Source: Lysobacter enzymogenes (GTDB lineage: Bacteria > Pseudomonadota > Gammaproteobacteria > Xanthomonadales > Xanthomonadaceae). From it: a DNA stretch of 64,000 nucleotides. Where the stretch lies: NCBI RefSeq assembly GCF_017355525.1, contig NZ_CP067395.1, forward strand, positions 1,984,001 through 2,048,000. Reading direction: 5' to 3'. Shown piece by piece: positions 18,634-26,567 of the stretch. Both the position numbers and the translations under genes were made by a program. Positions within the stretch are counted from its first letter, which is position 1; every line of letters begins with the position of its first letter. The notes under the pieces were generated by a model. The model saw only the letters and a list, made by a program, of their open reading frames with translations, searched no databases and was not told where the DNA came from.

Positions 18634-19203
18634 TTACCCGTCGGATTCGCCGCCTCGGTCCGTGGGCGAACCCTTCGCAGCCTCGGCTTGCTTCTCGGCC
18701 TTCATGCGGCTCAACACCAACGACTGCGGCTCGGGCTGCGCGTATGCGCTGCAATCGATCGACTGCACCGGCTGTCCGCGCTCGCGCCACTCCTCGGAAC
18801 TCAACGGCGCCAGACTGCCTCCGGAGACGATATCGGCGCTCTGGCCATCGCCTCCGGGCAGCCCGTCGCTACCCAGCGAGAACACCGCGAAACGCTCCTG
18901 CTTCGCGTCCCAGCGGTAATAGACAGGCCGTCCCCAAGCATCGGCGAGTTCCGATCGATTCGCATAGGGGCCGAGCGGCGAAGCATCGTTCGTCAGCGCT
19001 TCGAGCGACTCGGGGTAGCCGCCCGTATCGCAACGGTACATGCGGACTTTTTCGCCCAATGAGTCCACTTGCGCGCGCGTCATGGTGTGGTTGGTGCGCG
19101 TACACCTGGGCCCCGCCACGACGCGCCAGACGAGCACCCCCAGCAACACCGGCGCAAGCGCCAGCACCGCGGCGGCGGCGATCTTCCAGGTCCGTTCGCC
19201 CAT
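18634..19203 (-). CDS. Orphan GspG (type II pseudopilin)-like protein, copy 1
   Basis: A 189-residue paralogue of the next gene on the same strand (85-base gap), with the same architecture: N-terminal membrane helix (about 7-30), the paired Cys in RCTRTNH and YRCDTG, PESLEALT, DAWGRPVYYR and FSLGSDGLPGGDGQSADI. It lacks a prepilin peptidase site. The pair clearly arose by tandem duplication. Both probably face the periplasm; role unknown. Confidence 0.7.
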   Translation of the reverse strand: MGERTWKIAAAAVLALAPVLLGVLVWRVVAGPRCTRTNHTMTRAQVDSLGEKVRMYRCDTGGYPESLEALTNDASPLGPYANRSELADAWGRPVYYRWDAKQERFAVFSLGSDGLPGGDGQSADIVSGGSLAPLSSEEWRERGQPVQSIDCSAYAQPEPQSLVLSRMKAEKQAEAAKGSPTDRGGESDG

Positions 19204-19239
19204 CGTCCCTCCCTGCGTGCGCTTGCGCCGCCGCTGGCG

Positions 19240-19929
19240 CTAGACCAGCAAATCCTCGTAAAACGCCCCGAACGGCCGGTGCGGATGCGCGATCTGAATT
19301 TCCAGGATCCACAACCCCGCGGCCGGCGTGCCCTCGAACTCGCCGAGGTCGCCGGCGCGGTACACCGCATGCGGGAAATCGCTGACGCGGTGGCCCTGGA
19401 TGTCGAGATTCAGCCGCCAGCCCATCGCCTCGGCGCGTTCCTGCGCGTAGCGGTACAGCGCCGGCCCGCTGGCGCCTTCGCGCCAACGCTCGCGCACCTC
19501 GTCGAACAAAGTGCGCGCGGCGGCCGCGCAGGCGTGCATGTCGGCGTCGTCGCCGACGACGAAGGTGTCGCCGCTGTCGCCTTCGTGGCCGTCCCAGACC
19601 ACGCCCATGTCGATGAAGTAGATGTCGTCCGCGCGCAGTTCCGGATCGCCGTCGGAGCGCTCGCGGAAGGTCTTGAGGGTGTTGGCGCCGAAACGGATCA
19701 GCAGCGGATGCCAGATCCGGCCCATGCCGAGTTCGACCAGGATGCGCTGGCCTAGCTCGCGCGCCTGCGATTCGCGCATGCCCGGCGCGATCTGCGCGCG
19801 GATGCGCTCGACCGCCTGCCAGGTCAGTTCGCGCGCGCGTTGCATCGCGTTCGCGTCGAAGGCGGCGCCGACGCGTTCTTTCGGATCGGTTTCGTTCGGC
19901 TGTACGGCGTGCATCGGAATATCGCTCAC
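19240..19929 (-). CDS. M24 (creatinase/Xaa-Pro aminopeptidase-like) family protein
   Basis: A 229-residue single-domain M24 fold. Metal-ligand candidates are the two Asp in YFIDMGVVWDGHEGDSGDTF, the His in DIQGHRVSDFPH and the Glu in LWILEIQIAHP; an additional His lies in GRIWHPLLIRFG. It is shorter than full Xaa-Pro peptidases because the N-terminal domain is absent. Start is a GTG at 19929 with a perfect GGAGG 6 bases upstream, just one base past the stop of the beta-CASP nuclease gene, so the two genes are translationally linked. Confidence 0.82.
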   Translation of the reverse strand: MSDIPMHAVQPNETDPKERVGAAFDANAMQRARELTWQAVERIRAQIAPGMRESQARELGQRILVELGMGRIWHPLLIRFGANTLKTFRERSDGDPELRADDIYFIDMGVVWDGHEGDSGDTFVVGDDADMHACAAAARTLFDEVRERWREGASGPALYRYAQERAEAMGWRLNLDIQGHRVSDFPHAVYRAGDLGEFEGTPAAGLWILEIQIAHPHRPFGAFYEDLLV

Positions 19930-19930
19930 T

Positions 19931-21304
19931 TCAAACCTCCAAAGTCAGTCCCGGCCGCGCCAGCACCGCCTGGGTGCCGAAACGCTCGCCGATCTCGCCC
20001 GCCAGCGCCTCGCGCGCCTTGTCCTCGCCGTGCACCAGCGCCAGCGGCGGATGTCCGGCGATAGTGCCGTACCACTCGATCAGGCCGTGCTGGTCGGTGT
20101 GCGCCGACAGCCCGCCGATGGTGTGGCGCTGGGCGCGGGCGCGGATGTCGCGGCCGTGGATGCGCACCCATTGCGCGCCCTCGACCAGACGCCGGCCGAT
20201 CGTGCCTTCGGCCTGATAGCCGACGAACACCACATGGGTCTGCGGCTTGTCGAGGTTCTGGCGGAAGTGGTGCAGGATGCGGCCGGCGTTGGCCATGCCG
20301 GAGCCGGCGATGACGATCGCGCCGCGTTCGATCGCGTTGATCGCCATCGAGTCCTGCGCCGATTCGGTCAGATGCAGGTTCGGCAGATGGAAGGGATTGG
20401 GTTTCTCCTTCCACACCGCGACCGCGTCTTCGTCGAACAGATCGGTGTGGCGGTCGTAGACGGCGACCACCTTGGCCGCCATCGGGCTGTCGAGGAAGAT
20501 CTTCCAGCGCGACAGCTTCCACTCGTCCCAGTACTTGGCGAACCAGTACAGCAGCTCTTGGCTGCGGCCGACCGCGAACGCGGGAATCAGCACGTTGCCG
20601 CCGTCGTTCCAGGCCGCTTCGAGGATGCGGCCGAGTTCGAGGATGGTCTCGCTGCGGTCCTTGTGCAGGCGGTCGCCGTAGGTCGATTCCATCAGCACCA
20701 AGTCGGCGGCGGCGATGGGTTCGGGATCGCGCAGGATCGGCGTGCCCTTCGGGCCGAGGTCGCCGGAGAACACCAGGGTGCGGCCTTCGGCGCGCAGCTC
20801 GACCACCGACGAACCCAGGATGTGGCCGGCTTCGCGGAAGGTCAGGCGCACGCCGGGCAGGATTTCGGCGTCGGTGTCGTAACGCAGCGGGCGCACCCGG
20901 CGCATCGCCGCCTCGACGTCTTCGCGGGTGTACAGCGGCAGCAGCTCCGGCTCGCCGGCGCGGCGCTTGCGGTTGCCGCGCTCGGCCTCGCCTTCGGCGA
21001 TGGAGGCCGAGTCCAGCAGCATGATCCGCATCAGGTCGGCGGTGGCTTCCTGGGCGTGGATCTCGCCGCGGAAGCCGCGCTTGAGCAGCAAGGGCACGCG
21101 GCCGATGTGGTCGATGTGGGCGTGGCTGATCACCAGCGCGTCGAGCGCGGCGGCGTCGAAGCCGAACGGATCGGCATTGCGGCGCTCGGCCTCGGGGCTG
21201 CCCTGGATCATGCCGCAGTCGAGCAGCAGGCGATGGCCGGCGGCTTCGACTTCGTGCAGCGAGCCGGTGACCTCGCCGGCCGCGCCGTGGAAATGCACTC
21301 GCAT
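19931..21304 (-). CDS. MBL-fold beta-CASP ribonuclease-like protein
   Basis: A 457-residue protein with an MBL core (HAHIDH zinc motif at about residues 67-72, AGHILGSS with a zinc His, and FSGDLG), a beta-CASP insert with the VLIPAFAVGRSQELLYW segment, and the RNA-specificity region near the C-terminus with SGMANAGRILHH and GLSAHTDQ. This matches bacterial CPSF-like RNA-metabolising nucleases. It begins at the only well-placed ATG (21304), giving MRVHFHGAAGEVTGS, the classical N-terminus of the family. Coupled downstream to the M24 gene. Confidence 0.9.
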   Translation of the reverse strand: MRVHFHGAAGEVTGSLHEVEAAGHRLLLDCGMIQGSPEAERRNADPFGFDAAALDALVISHAHIDHIGRVPLLLKRGFRGEIHAQEATADLMRIMLLDSASIAEGEAERGNRKRRAGEPELLPLYTREDVEAAMRRVRPLRYDTDAEILPGVRLTFREAGHILGSSVVELRAEGRTLVFSGDLGPKGTPILRDPEPIAAADLVLMESTYGDRLHKDRSETILELGRILEAAWNDGGNVLIPAFAVGRSQELLYWFAKYWDEWKLSRWKIFLDSPMAAKVVAVYDRHTDLFDEDAVAVWKEKPNPFHLPNLHLTESAQDSMAINAIERGAIVIAGSGMANAGRILHHFRQNLDKPQTHVVFVGYQAEGTIGRRLVEGAQWVRIHGRDIRARAQRHTIGGLSAHTDQHGLIEWYGTIAGHPPLALVHGEDKAREALAGEIGERFGTQAVLARPGLTLEV

Positions 21305-21656
21305 CGGGTTCGGCTCCTTGGCGCGGCGGGGGCCGCGATGTGCGCTGAAACTACCACGCCGGTTTCGCCGGCCCGCGCGCGGTTCGGGTGCTCGTGGGCG
21401 CGGCTTCAGCTTTTGCCGGAGAGGCTCGGGCGCCGGCGCGGTTGTCGCCGAGCGCGGCGACCCGAACGAAAGAAGCCCGACCCGCAAAAACCGGCCGCCG
21501 CAGGCCTGGCGGCGGCCGCGCAAAACCACCGCAAAGGCAAAGCCGGCCGCCACCCCACGTGACTGAAGACACCCTCCCGCGGCCGCCGCGGGGTCCATCA
21601 TCGCCGGATTCCGCGCGCCCGCCGCGCCCGTGCCACGTTGCCTGGGAGTTTCTGCG
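21305..21656. other. Divergent intergenic region between beta-CASP and M13 genes
   Basis: 352 bases without a convincing gene. It holds a 9-base perfect hairpin, GGCCGCCGC/GCGGCGGCC (21494-21518), flanked by A-runs on the plus strand. On the minus strand the stem is followed by GGTTTTTGC, so it might act as an attenuator in the leader of the beta-CASP gene. This is speculative. Confidence 0.4.
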
Positions 21657-23762
21657 ATGCCCCTCCGCCCCCGCCACCTGCTGTTGCCGCTGGCCATCGC
21701 CGCCGCCGTGGCCGCCTGCGCCAAGCCCGAGTCCGCCGCCCCGGCCGCATCGCCGGCCGCGCCGGCGCCGGCCGCGGCCGCCGCGCTGACCCTGGACGAG
21801 TCCAAGCTGCCGCAGCCGGTGCGCTTCGCCGCCAGCGACGTCGACCCGGCCAAGAGCGCCTGCGACAACCTCGGCGAGTACGCCAACAGCAAGTGGTTCG
21901 CGGCCAACCCGATCCCGGGCGACCGTTCGTCGTGGGGCGTGTCGGACGTGCTGGCCGAACGCTCGCTGGCGATCCAGCGCCAGCTCGCCGAACAGGCCGC
22001 CGGCGACGCCAAGGCCGCGGGCGTGGAAAAACTCGTCGGCGACCTGTGGGCCAGCGGCATGGACGAGGCCAAGATCGAGGCCCAGGGCATCGCCCCGCTC
22101 AAGGACGAACTGGCCGCGATCGACGCGGTGACCTCGCCCGAGCAGCTCGGCGGCTACCTGCGCGACAGCGCCGCGCACGGCCGCAACGTGCTGTTCGATT
22201 TCTCCGCCGAAGCCGACTTCAAGAATTCCTCGCAGAACCTCGGCTACGCCACCCAGGGCGGCCTCAGCCTGCCCGACCGCGGCTACTACTTCGACGCCGA
22301 CAAGCGCGACAAGCTCGAGGCCTACCGCGCCCACATCGGCAAGGTGCTGGAGCTCGCCGGCGCCGACGCCGCCGCGGCGAAGAAGCAGGCCGACGCGGTG
22401 ATCGCGTTCGAAACCCGGCTGGCCCAGGTCTCGCTGTCGAGCGAGCAGCTCTCGCGCGACGTCGCCCTGTACTACAACCCGACCAGCCCGGCCAAGGCCG
22501 ACGAGCTGACCCCGAATTTCTCCTGGACCAAGTTCTTCGAATCGCAGGGCGTGGCGACGCCTAAGATGTTCTCGCTGTCGATGCCGGGCTTCCACCAGGA
22601 AGTCAGCAAGATGATCGCCGACACGCCGCTGGAGACCTGGCGCGCCTACCTGCGCTACCACACGGTCGACGGCGCCTCGCCGTACCTGTCGGCGCCGTTC
22701 GTGCAGGAAAGCTTCGAATTCCACGCCAAGGCGATGCGCGGGCAGAAGGAGCCGAAGGCGCGCTGGAAGCGCGTGCTCGGCGGCATCGAGGATCAGGCCG
22801 GCGAAGCGATGGGCCAGTTGTACGTCAAGGTCGCGTTCCCGGCCGAGGCGAAGGCGCGCACCGAGGCGCTGGTGCAGCAGCTGCGCACCGCGCTGAAGGC
22901 GCGGATCGAGAACCTGTCGTGGATGAGCGCGCAAACCAAGCAGAAAGCGCTGGAGAAGTGGGCGAGCTTCACTCCGAAGATCGGCTACCCGGACAAGTGG
23001 CGCGATTGGAGCGGCCTGGCCACCGGCCGCGACAGCTACTACGCCAACGTGCGCGCGGCCAACGAATTCAACTACAAGTGGAGCCTGGGCAAGATCGGCA
23101 AGCCGGTCGACAAGACCGAATGGGGCATGAGCCCGCAGACCGTCAACGCCTACTACAACCCGTTGCAGAACGAGGTGGTGTTCCCGGCCGCGATCCTGCA
23201 GCCGCCGTTCTTCGACCCGAAGGCCGACGACGCCACCAACTACGGCGGCATCGGCGCGGTGATCGGCCACGAGATGATCCACGGCTACGACGACCAGGGT
23301 TCGCGCTTCGATCCGGCCGGCAACATGGCCAACTGGTGGACGCCGGCCGACGCCAAGGGCTTCGCCGCGCGCAGCCAGAAGCTGATCGAACAGTTCGACG
23401 GCTACGAAGCCGCGCCGGGGCTCAAGGTCAACGGCAAGCTGACCTTGGGCGAGAACATCGCCGACCTCGGCGGCCTGGCGACCGCCTACGACGCCATGCG
23501 CCTGGCCACCGCCGACGCGCCCGATCCCAAGACCGACGGCCTGAGCCGCGACCAACGCTTCTTCCTGAGCTTCGCGGTGAGCTGGCGCGACCGCTACACG
23601 CCGGACCTGCTCAAGGTGCTGGTCGCCTCCAACCCGCACGCGCCCAGCGATTTCCGCGCGATCGGCGCGCCGTCGAACCTGCCGGCCTTCGCCGCGGCGT
23701 TCTCGTGCAAGCCGGGCCAGCCGATGGTCCGCGACGGGGACAAGCAGGTGGTGATCTGGTGA
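21657..23762 (+). CDS. M13 family zinc metallopeptidase (neprilysin-like), lipoprotein, copy 1
   Basis: A 701-residue M13 peptidase. N-terminal lipoprotein signal with lipobox ending AAVAAC (Cys at about residue 21), followed by a Pro/Ala linker. Active site: HEMIH (H538, E539, H542), third zinc ligand E599 in GENIADLGG, substrate-binding NAYYNP and PPFFDP, and the conserved C-terminal CKPGQPMV and terminal VIW. Enzymes of the family cleave oligopeptides on the amino side of hydrophobic residues. Probably anchored in the outer membrane facing the periplasm. Very similar to the next gene, with which it forms a tandem duplication. Confidence 0.95.
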   Translation: MPLRPRHLLLPLAIAAAVAACAKPESAAPAASPAAPAPAAAAALTLDESKLPQPVRFAASDVDPAKSACDNLGEYANSKWFAANPIPGDRSSWGVSDVLAERSLAIQRQLAEQAAGDAKAAGVEKLVGDLWASGMDEAKIEAQGIAPLKDELAAIDAVTSPEQLGGYLRDSAAHGRNVLFDFSAEADFKNSSQNLGYATQGGLSLPDRGYYFDADKRDKLEAYRAHIGKVLELAGADAAAAKKQADAVIAFETRLAQVSLSSEQLSRDVALYYNPTSPAKADELTPNFSWTKFFESQGVATPKMFSLSMPGFHQEVSKMIADTPLETWRAYLRYHTVDGASPYLSAPFVQESFEFHAKAMRGQKEPKARWKRVLGGIEDQAGEAMGQLYVKVAFPAEAKARTEALVQQLRTALKARIENLSWMSAQTKQKALEKWASFTPKIGYPDKWRDWSGLATGRDSYYANVRAANEFNYKWSLGKIGKPVDKTEWGMSPQTVNAYYNPLQNEVVFPAAILQPPFFDPKADDATNYGGIGAVIGHEMIHGYDDQGSRFDPAGNMANWWTPADAKGFAARSQKLIEQFDGYEAAPGLKVNGKLTLGENIADLGGLATAYDAMRLATADAPDPKTDGLSRDQRFFLSFAVSWRDRYTPDLLKVLVASNPHAPSDFRAIGAPSNLPAFAAAFSCKPGQPMVRDGDKQVVIW

Positions 23763-24023
23763 CCTGGGGCCGGGAATGGGGAATCGGGAGCCGGGAATCG
23801 ATAAACCGAGCCCGTTCAGTTCCCCACCCGGCTCCGCCGCACCGAACCACCCATCCCCAATCCCGAATCCCGAATCCCGGCAATTTAAGGTTACGAAACC
23901 GTCACGTATGACCTTCGACACCCTGCGGGCACGCTCCGCAGGACTATCGTCCGGCCGTGCCGGCCCGAAATCGGCCACAATTCCCGCACTAGTTACGCCT
24001 ACGCCTTACGGCCGGAGCCCGCT
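23763..24023. repeat. Intergenic G-run repeats between M13 copies 1 and 2
   Basis: Just after copy 1 there are GGGAAT-type runs (about 23766-23800) and, at 23854-23880, the complementary CCCGAATCCCGAATCCC run, so the two can pair. The same motif family recurs at 26221-26252, 26441-26475 and 63835-63864. Confidence 0.6.
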
Positions 24024-26144
24024 GTGACCCTCAAGAAACCGCAAGTCCTGTTGCTGTCCGTCGCCATCGCCACCGCCGTCGCGGCCTGCGGCGGCAAAAC
24101 CGAAGCCCCCGCCGCCAGCGCGCCGGCCGAGCAGGCCGCCGCCAAGCCGGCCGAGGCCGCCGCCGAGCTCAAGCTCGACGAGAGCAAGCTGCCGGCGGTC
24201 AACCGCTTCGCCATCGCCGACCTGGACACCAGCAAGGACGCCTGCGTGGACTTCGCCGGTTACGCCAACGGCAAGTGGCTCGCGGCCAACCCGATCCCGG
24301 GCGACCGCACCTCGTGGGGCGCGTTCGAAATGCTCGACGAGCGCTCCAACGGCGTGCAGCACCAGCTCGCCGAACAGGCCGCGGCCGACACCAAGGCCAC
24401 CGGCGTGACCAAGATCGTCGGCGACCTGTGGGCGACCGGCATGGACGAGGCCAAGGTCAACGCCCAGGGCATCGAGCCGCTGAAGGCCGACCTGGCCAAG
24501 ATCGACGCCGTCGACAGCCCGGAAAAGATCGCCGCCTACCTGCGCGAGACCGCCGCGACCGGCGACAACCCGCTGTTCGGCTTCGGCGCCGAAGCCGACT
24601 TCAAGGATTCGGCCAACAACATCGCCTACGCCTCGCAGGGCGGCCTGGGCCTGCCGGACGCGCCGTACTACACCGACGCCAAGCACAAGGACAAGCTGGC
24701 CGCGTACGAGCAGCACATCGCGAAGGTGCTCGAGCTCGGCGGCGCCAAGCCTGAGGATGCCGCCAAGCAGGCCAAGGACGTGATCGCGTTCGAAACCCGC
24801 CTGGCCAAGGCCTCCAAGACCCGCGAGCAGCTCTCGCGCGACGTCTCGCTGTACTACAACCCGATCAGCCCGGCCAAGGCCGACGAGCTGACCCCGAACT
24901 TCTCCTGGACCAAGTTCTTCGAATCGCAGGGCGTGGCCACGCCGAAGATCTTCTCGCTGGCGGTGCCGGGCTTCCACGAGGAAGTCAGCAAGATGATCGC
25001 CGACACCCCGGCGGCCAGCTGGCAGGCCTACCTGCGCTTCCACGCCATCGACGGCGCCTCGCCGTTCCTGTCCGACGCGTTCGTGCAGGAGAACTTCAAC
25101 TTCTACGCCAAGACCCTGCGCGGCCAGAAGGAAATCAAGGACCGCTGGAAGCGCGTGCTGGCCACGGTCGAAGGCCAGGCCGGCGAAGCGATGGGCCAGC
25201 TGTACGTCAAGGTCGCGTTCCCGGCCGAGTCCAAGCAGCGCATGCAGACCCTGGTGGAGAACCTGCGCCAGTCGCTGAAGTCGCGCATCGAGAACCTGTC
25301 GTGGATGAGCGCCGACACCAAGAAGAAGGCGCTGGAGAAGTGGGCCAGCTTCACCCCGAAGATCGGCTACCCGGACAAGTGGCGCGACTGGAGCGGCCTG
25401 AAGACCAGCCGCGACAGCTACTACGCCAACGTCAAGGCGGCCAACGAGTTCAACTACAAGTGGAACCTCAGCAAGGTCGGCAAGCCGGTCGACAAGACCG
25501 AGTGGGGCATGAGCCCGCAGACCGTCAACGCCTACTACAACCCGCTGCAGAACGAGATCGTGTTCCCGGCCGCGATCCTGCAGCCGCCGTTCTTCGACCC
25601 GAAGGCCGACGACGCCGCCAACTACGGCGGCATCGGCGCGGTGATCGGCCATGAAATGACCCACGGCTACGACGACCAGGGTTCGCGCTTCGGCCCGACC
25701 GGCAACATGGAAGTGTGGTGGGCGCCGTCCGACGCCAAGGCGTTCTCGGCCCTGACCGGCAAGTTGATCAAGCAGTTCGACGGCTACACCGCGACCGGCG
25801 GGCAGAAGGTCAACGGCACCCACACCCTCGGCGAGAACATCGCCGACCTCGGCGGCCTGGCCACCGCGTACGACGCGATGAAGAAGGCCGCGGGCGAGAC
25901 CCCGGACCCGAAGACCGACGGCCTGACCCGCGACCAGCGCTTCTTCCTCAACTGGGCGACGGTGTGGCGCCGCAACTTCACCCCGGACGAGGAGAAGATG
26001 CGCCTGCAGACCGACGAGCACGCGCTGGCCAACTTCCGCGCGATCGGCGCGCCGTCGAACCTGCCGAGCTTCGCGGCCGCGTTCTCGTGCAAGCCGGGCC
26101 AGCCGATGGTGCGCGAGGGCGACAAGCAGGTGATCATCTGGTGA
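24024..26144 (+). CDS. M13 family zinc metallopeptidase (neprilysin-like), lipoprotein, copy 2
   Basis: 706 residues from a GTG start with GGAG about 8 bases upstream. Lipobox ATAVAAC then GG. Active site HEMTH (H543, H547) and E604 in GENIADLGG, NAYYNP, PPFFDP and the terminal CKPGQPMV...VIIW are intact. Long stretches are identical to copy 1, for example KASFTPKIGYPDKWRDWSG-type segment (WASFTPKIGYPDKWRDWSGL) and VDKTEWGMSPQTVNAYY, so the duplication is recent or kept alike by conversion. Its own promoter probably lies in 23881-24023 (AATTTAAGG). A strong terminator follows. Confidence 0.95.
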   Translation: MTLKKPQVLLLSVAIATAVAACGGKTEAPAASAPAEQAAAKPAEAAAELKLDESKLPAVNRFAIADLDTSKDACVDFAGYANGKWLAANPIPGDRTSWGAFEMLDERSNGVQHQLAEQAAADTKATGVTKIVGDLWATGMDEAKVNAQGIEPLKADLAKIDAVDSPEKIAAYLRETAATGDNPLFGFGAEADFKDSANNIAYASQGGLGLPDAPYYTDAKHKDKLAAYEQHIAKVLELGGAKPEDAAKQAKDVIAFETRLAKASKTREQLSRDVSLYYNPISPAKADELTPNFSWTKFFESQGVATPKIFSLAVPGFHEEVSKMIADTPAASWQAYLRFHAIDGASPFLSDAFVQENFNFYAKTLRGQKEIKDRWKRVLATVEGQAGEAMGQLYVKVAFPAESKQRMQTLVENLRQSLKSRIENLSWMSADTKKKALEKWASFTPKIGYPDKWRDWSGLKTSRDSYYANVKAANEFNYKWNLSKVGKPVDKTEWGMSPQTVNAYYNPLQNEIVFPAAILQPPFFDPKADDAANYGGIGAVIGHEMTHGYDDQGSRFGPTGNMEVWWAPSDAKAFSALTGKLIKQFDGYTATGGQKVNGTHTLGENIADLGGLATAYDAMKKAAGETPDPKTDGLTRDQRFFLNWATVWRRNFTPDEEKMRLQTDEHALANFRAIGAPSNLPSFAAAFSCKPGQPMVREGDKQVIIW

Positions 26145-26186
26145 TCGCGGCGGCGCGGTAATCGCGCCGAAGCCGATGCATCGACG

Positions 26187-26220
26187 AAGGCCCGGGGATT
26201 TCCCCGGGCCTTTGTTTTTT
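26187..26220 (+). terminator. Rho-independent terminator after M13 copy 2
   Basis: A 12-base perfect stem (AAGGCCCGGGGA, 26187-26198, with TCCCCGGGCCTT, 26201-26212) and a TT loop are followed by TGTTTTTT. It is the strongest terminator in the window. Confidence 0.9.
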
Positions 26221-26510
26221 GGGGATTCGGGATTCGGGATTCGGGATTGGGGAGCATGCATTCGGCATCGGTGTGTCGCGCGTGCGACCGGGCAGAACCC
26301 CGGCCGCATCGCCACTCGCCTACCGTCATCCCCGCGAAGGCGGGGATCCAGGGCTTCACCGCGACAGGGCTCTGAAGCCTCTGGATCCCCGCCTGCGCGG
26401 GGATGACGTTCTTGGGGGAGCGCCGCGATCGGCGATCACGAACCCCGAACCCCGAATCCCGAATCCCGAATCCCGCGACCTGAGCCACGAGTCCCGAATC
26501 CCAACCCCAT
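26221..26510. repeat. Nested palindromic intergenic element (G-run repeats around a REP-like pair)
   Basis: The outer arms are GGGGATTCGGGATTCGGGAT-type runs at 26221-26252 and their complement at 26441-26475. Inside lies an inverted pair of about 28 bases: CGTCATCCCCGCGAAGGCGG... at 26324-26351 and its near-complement ...CCGCCTGCGCGGGGATGACG at 26381-26408. The inner sequence belongs to a REP-like family widespread in xanthomonads and other Gammaproteobacteria. The 423-base gap 26145-26567 holds no gene otherwise; the promoter of copy 3 probably lies at 26510-26560. Confidence 0.75.
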
Positions 26511-26567
26511 TCACCGCCATCCCACGCCGGATTGTTAAACTCCCGCATCCTTCGGATGGACTACGCG

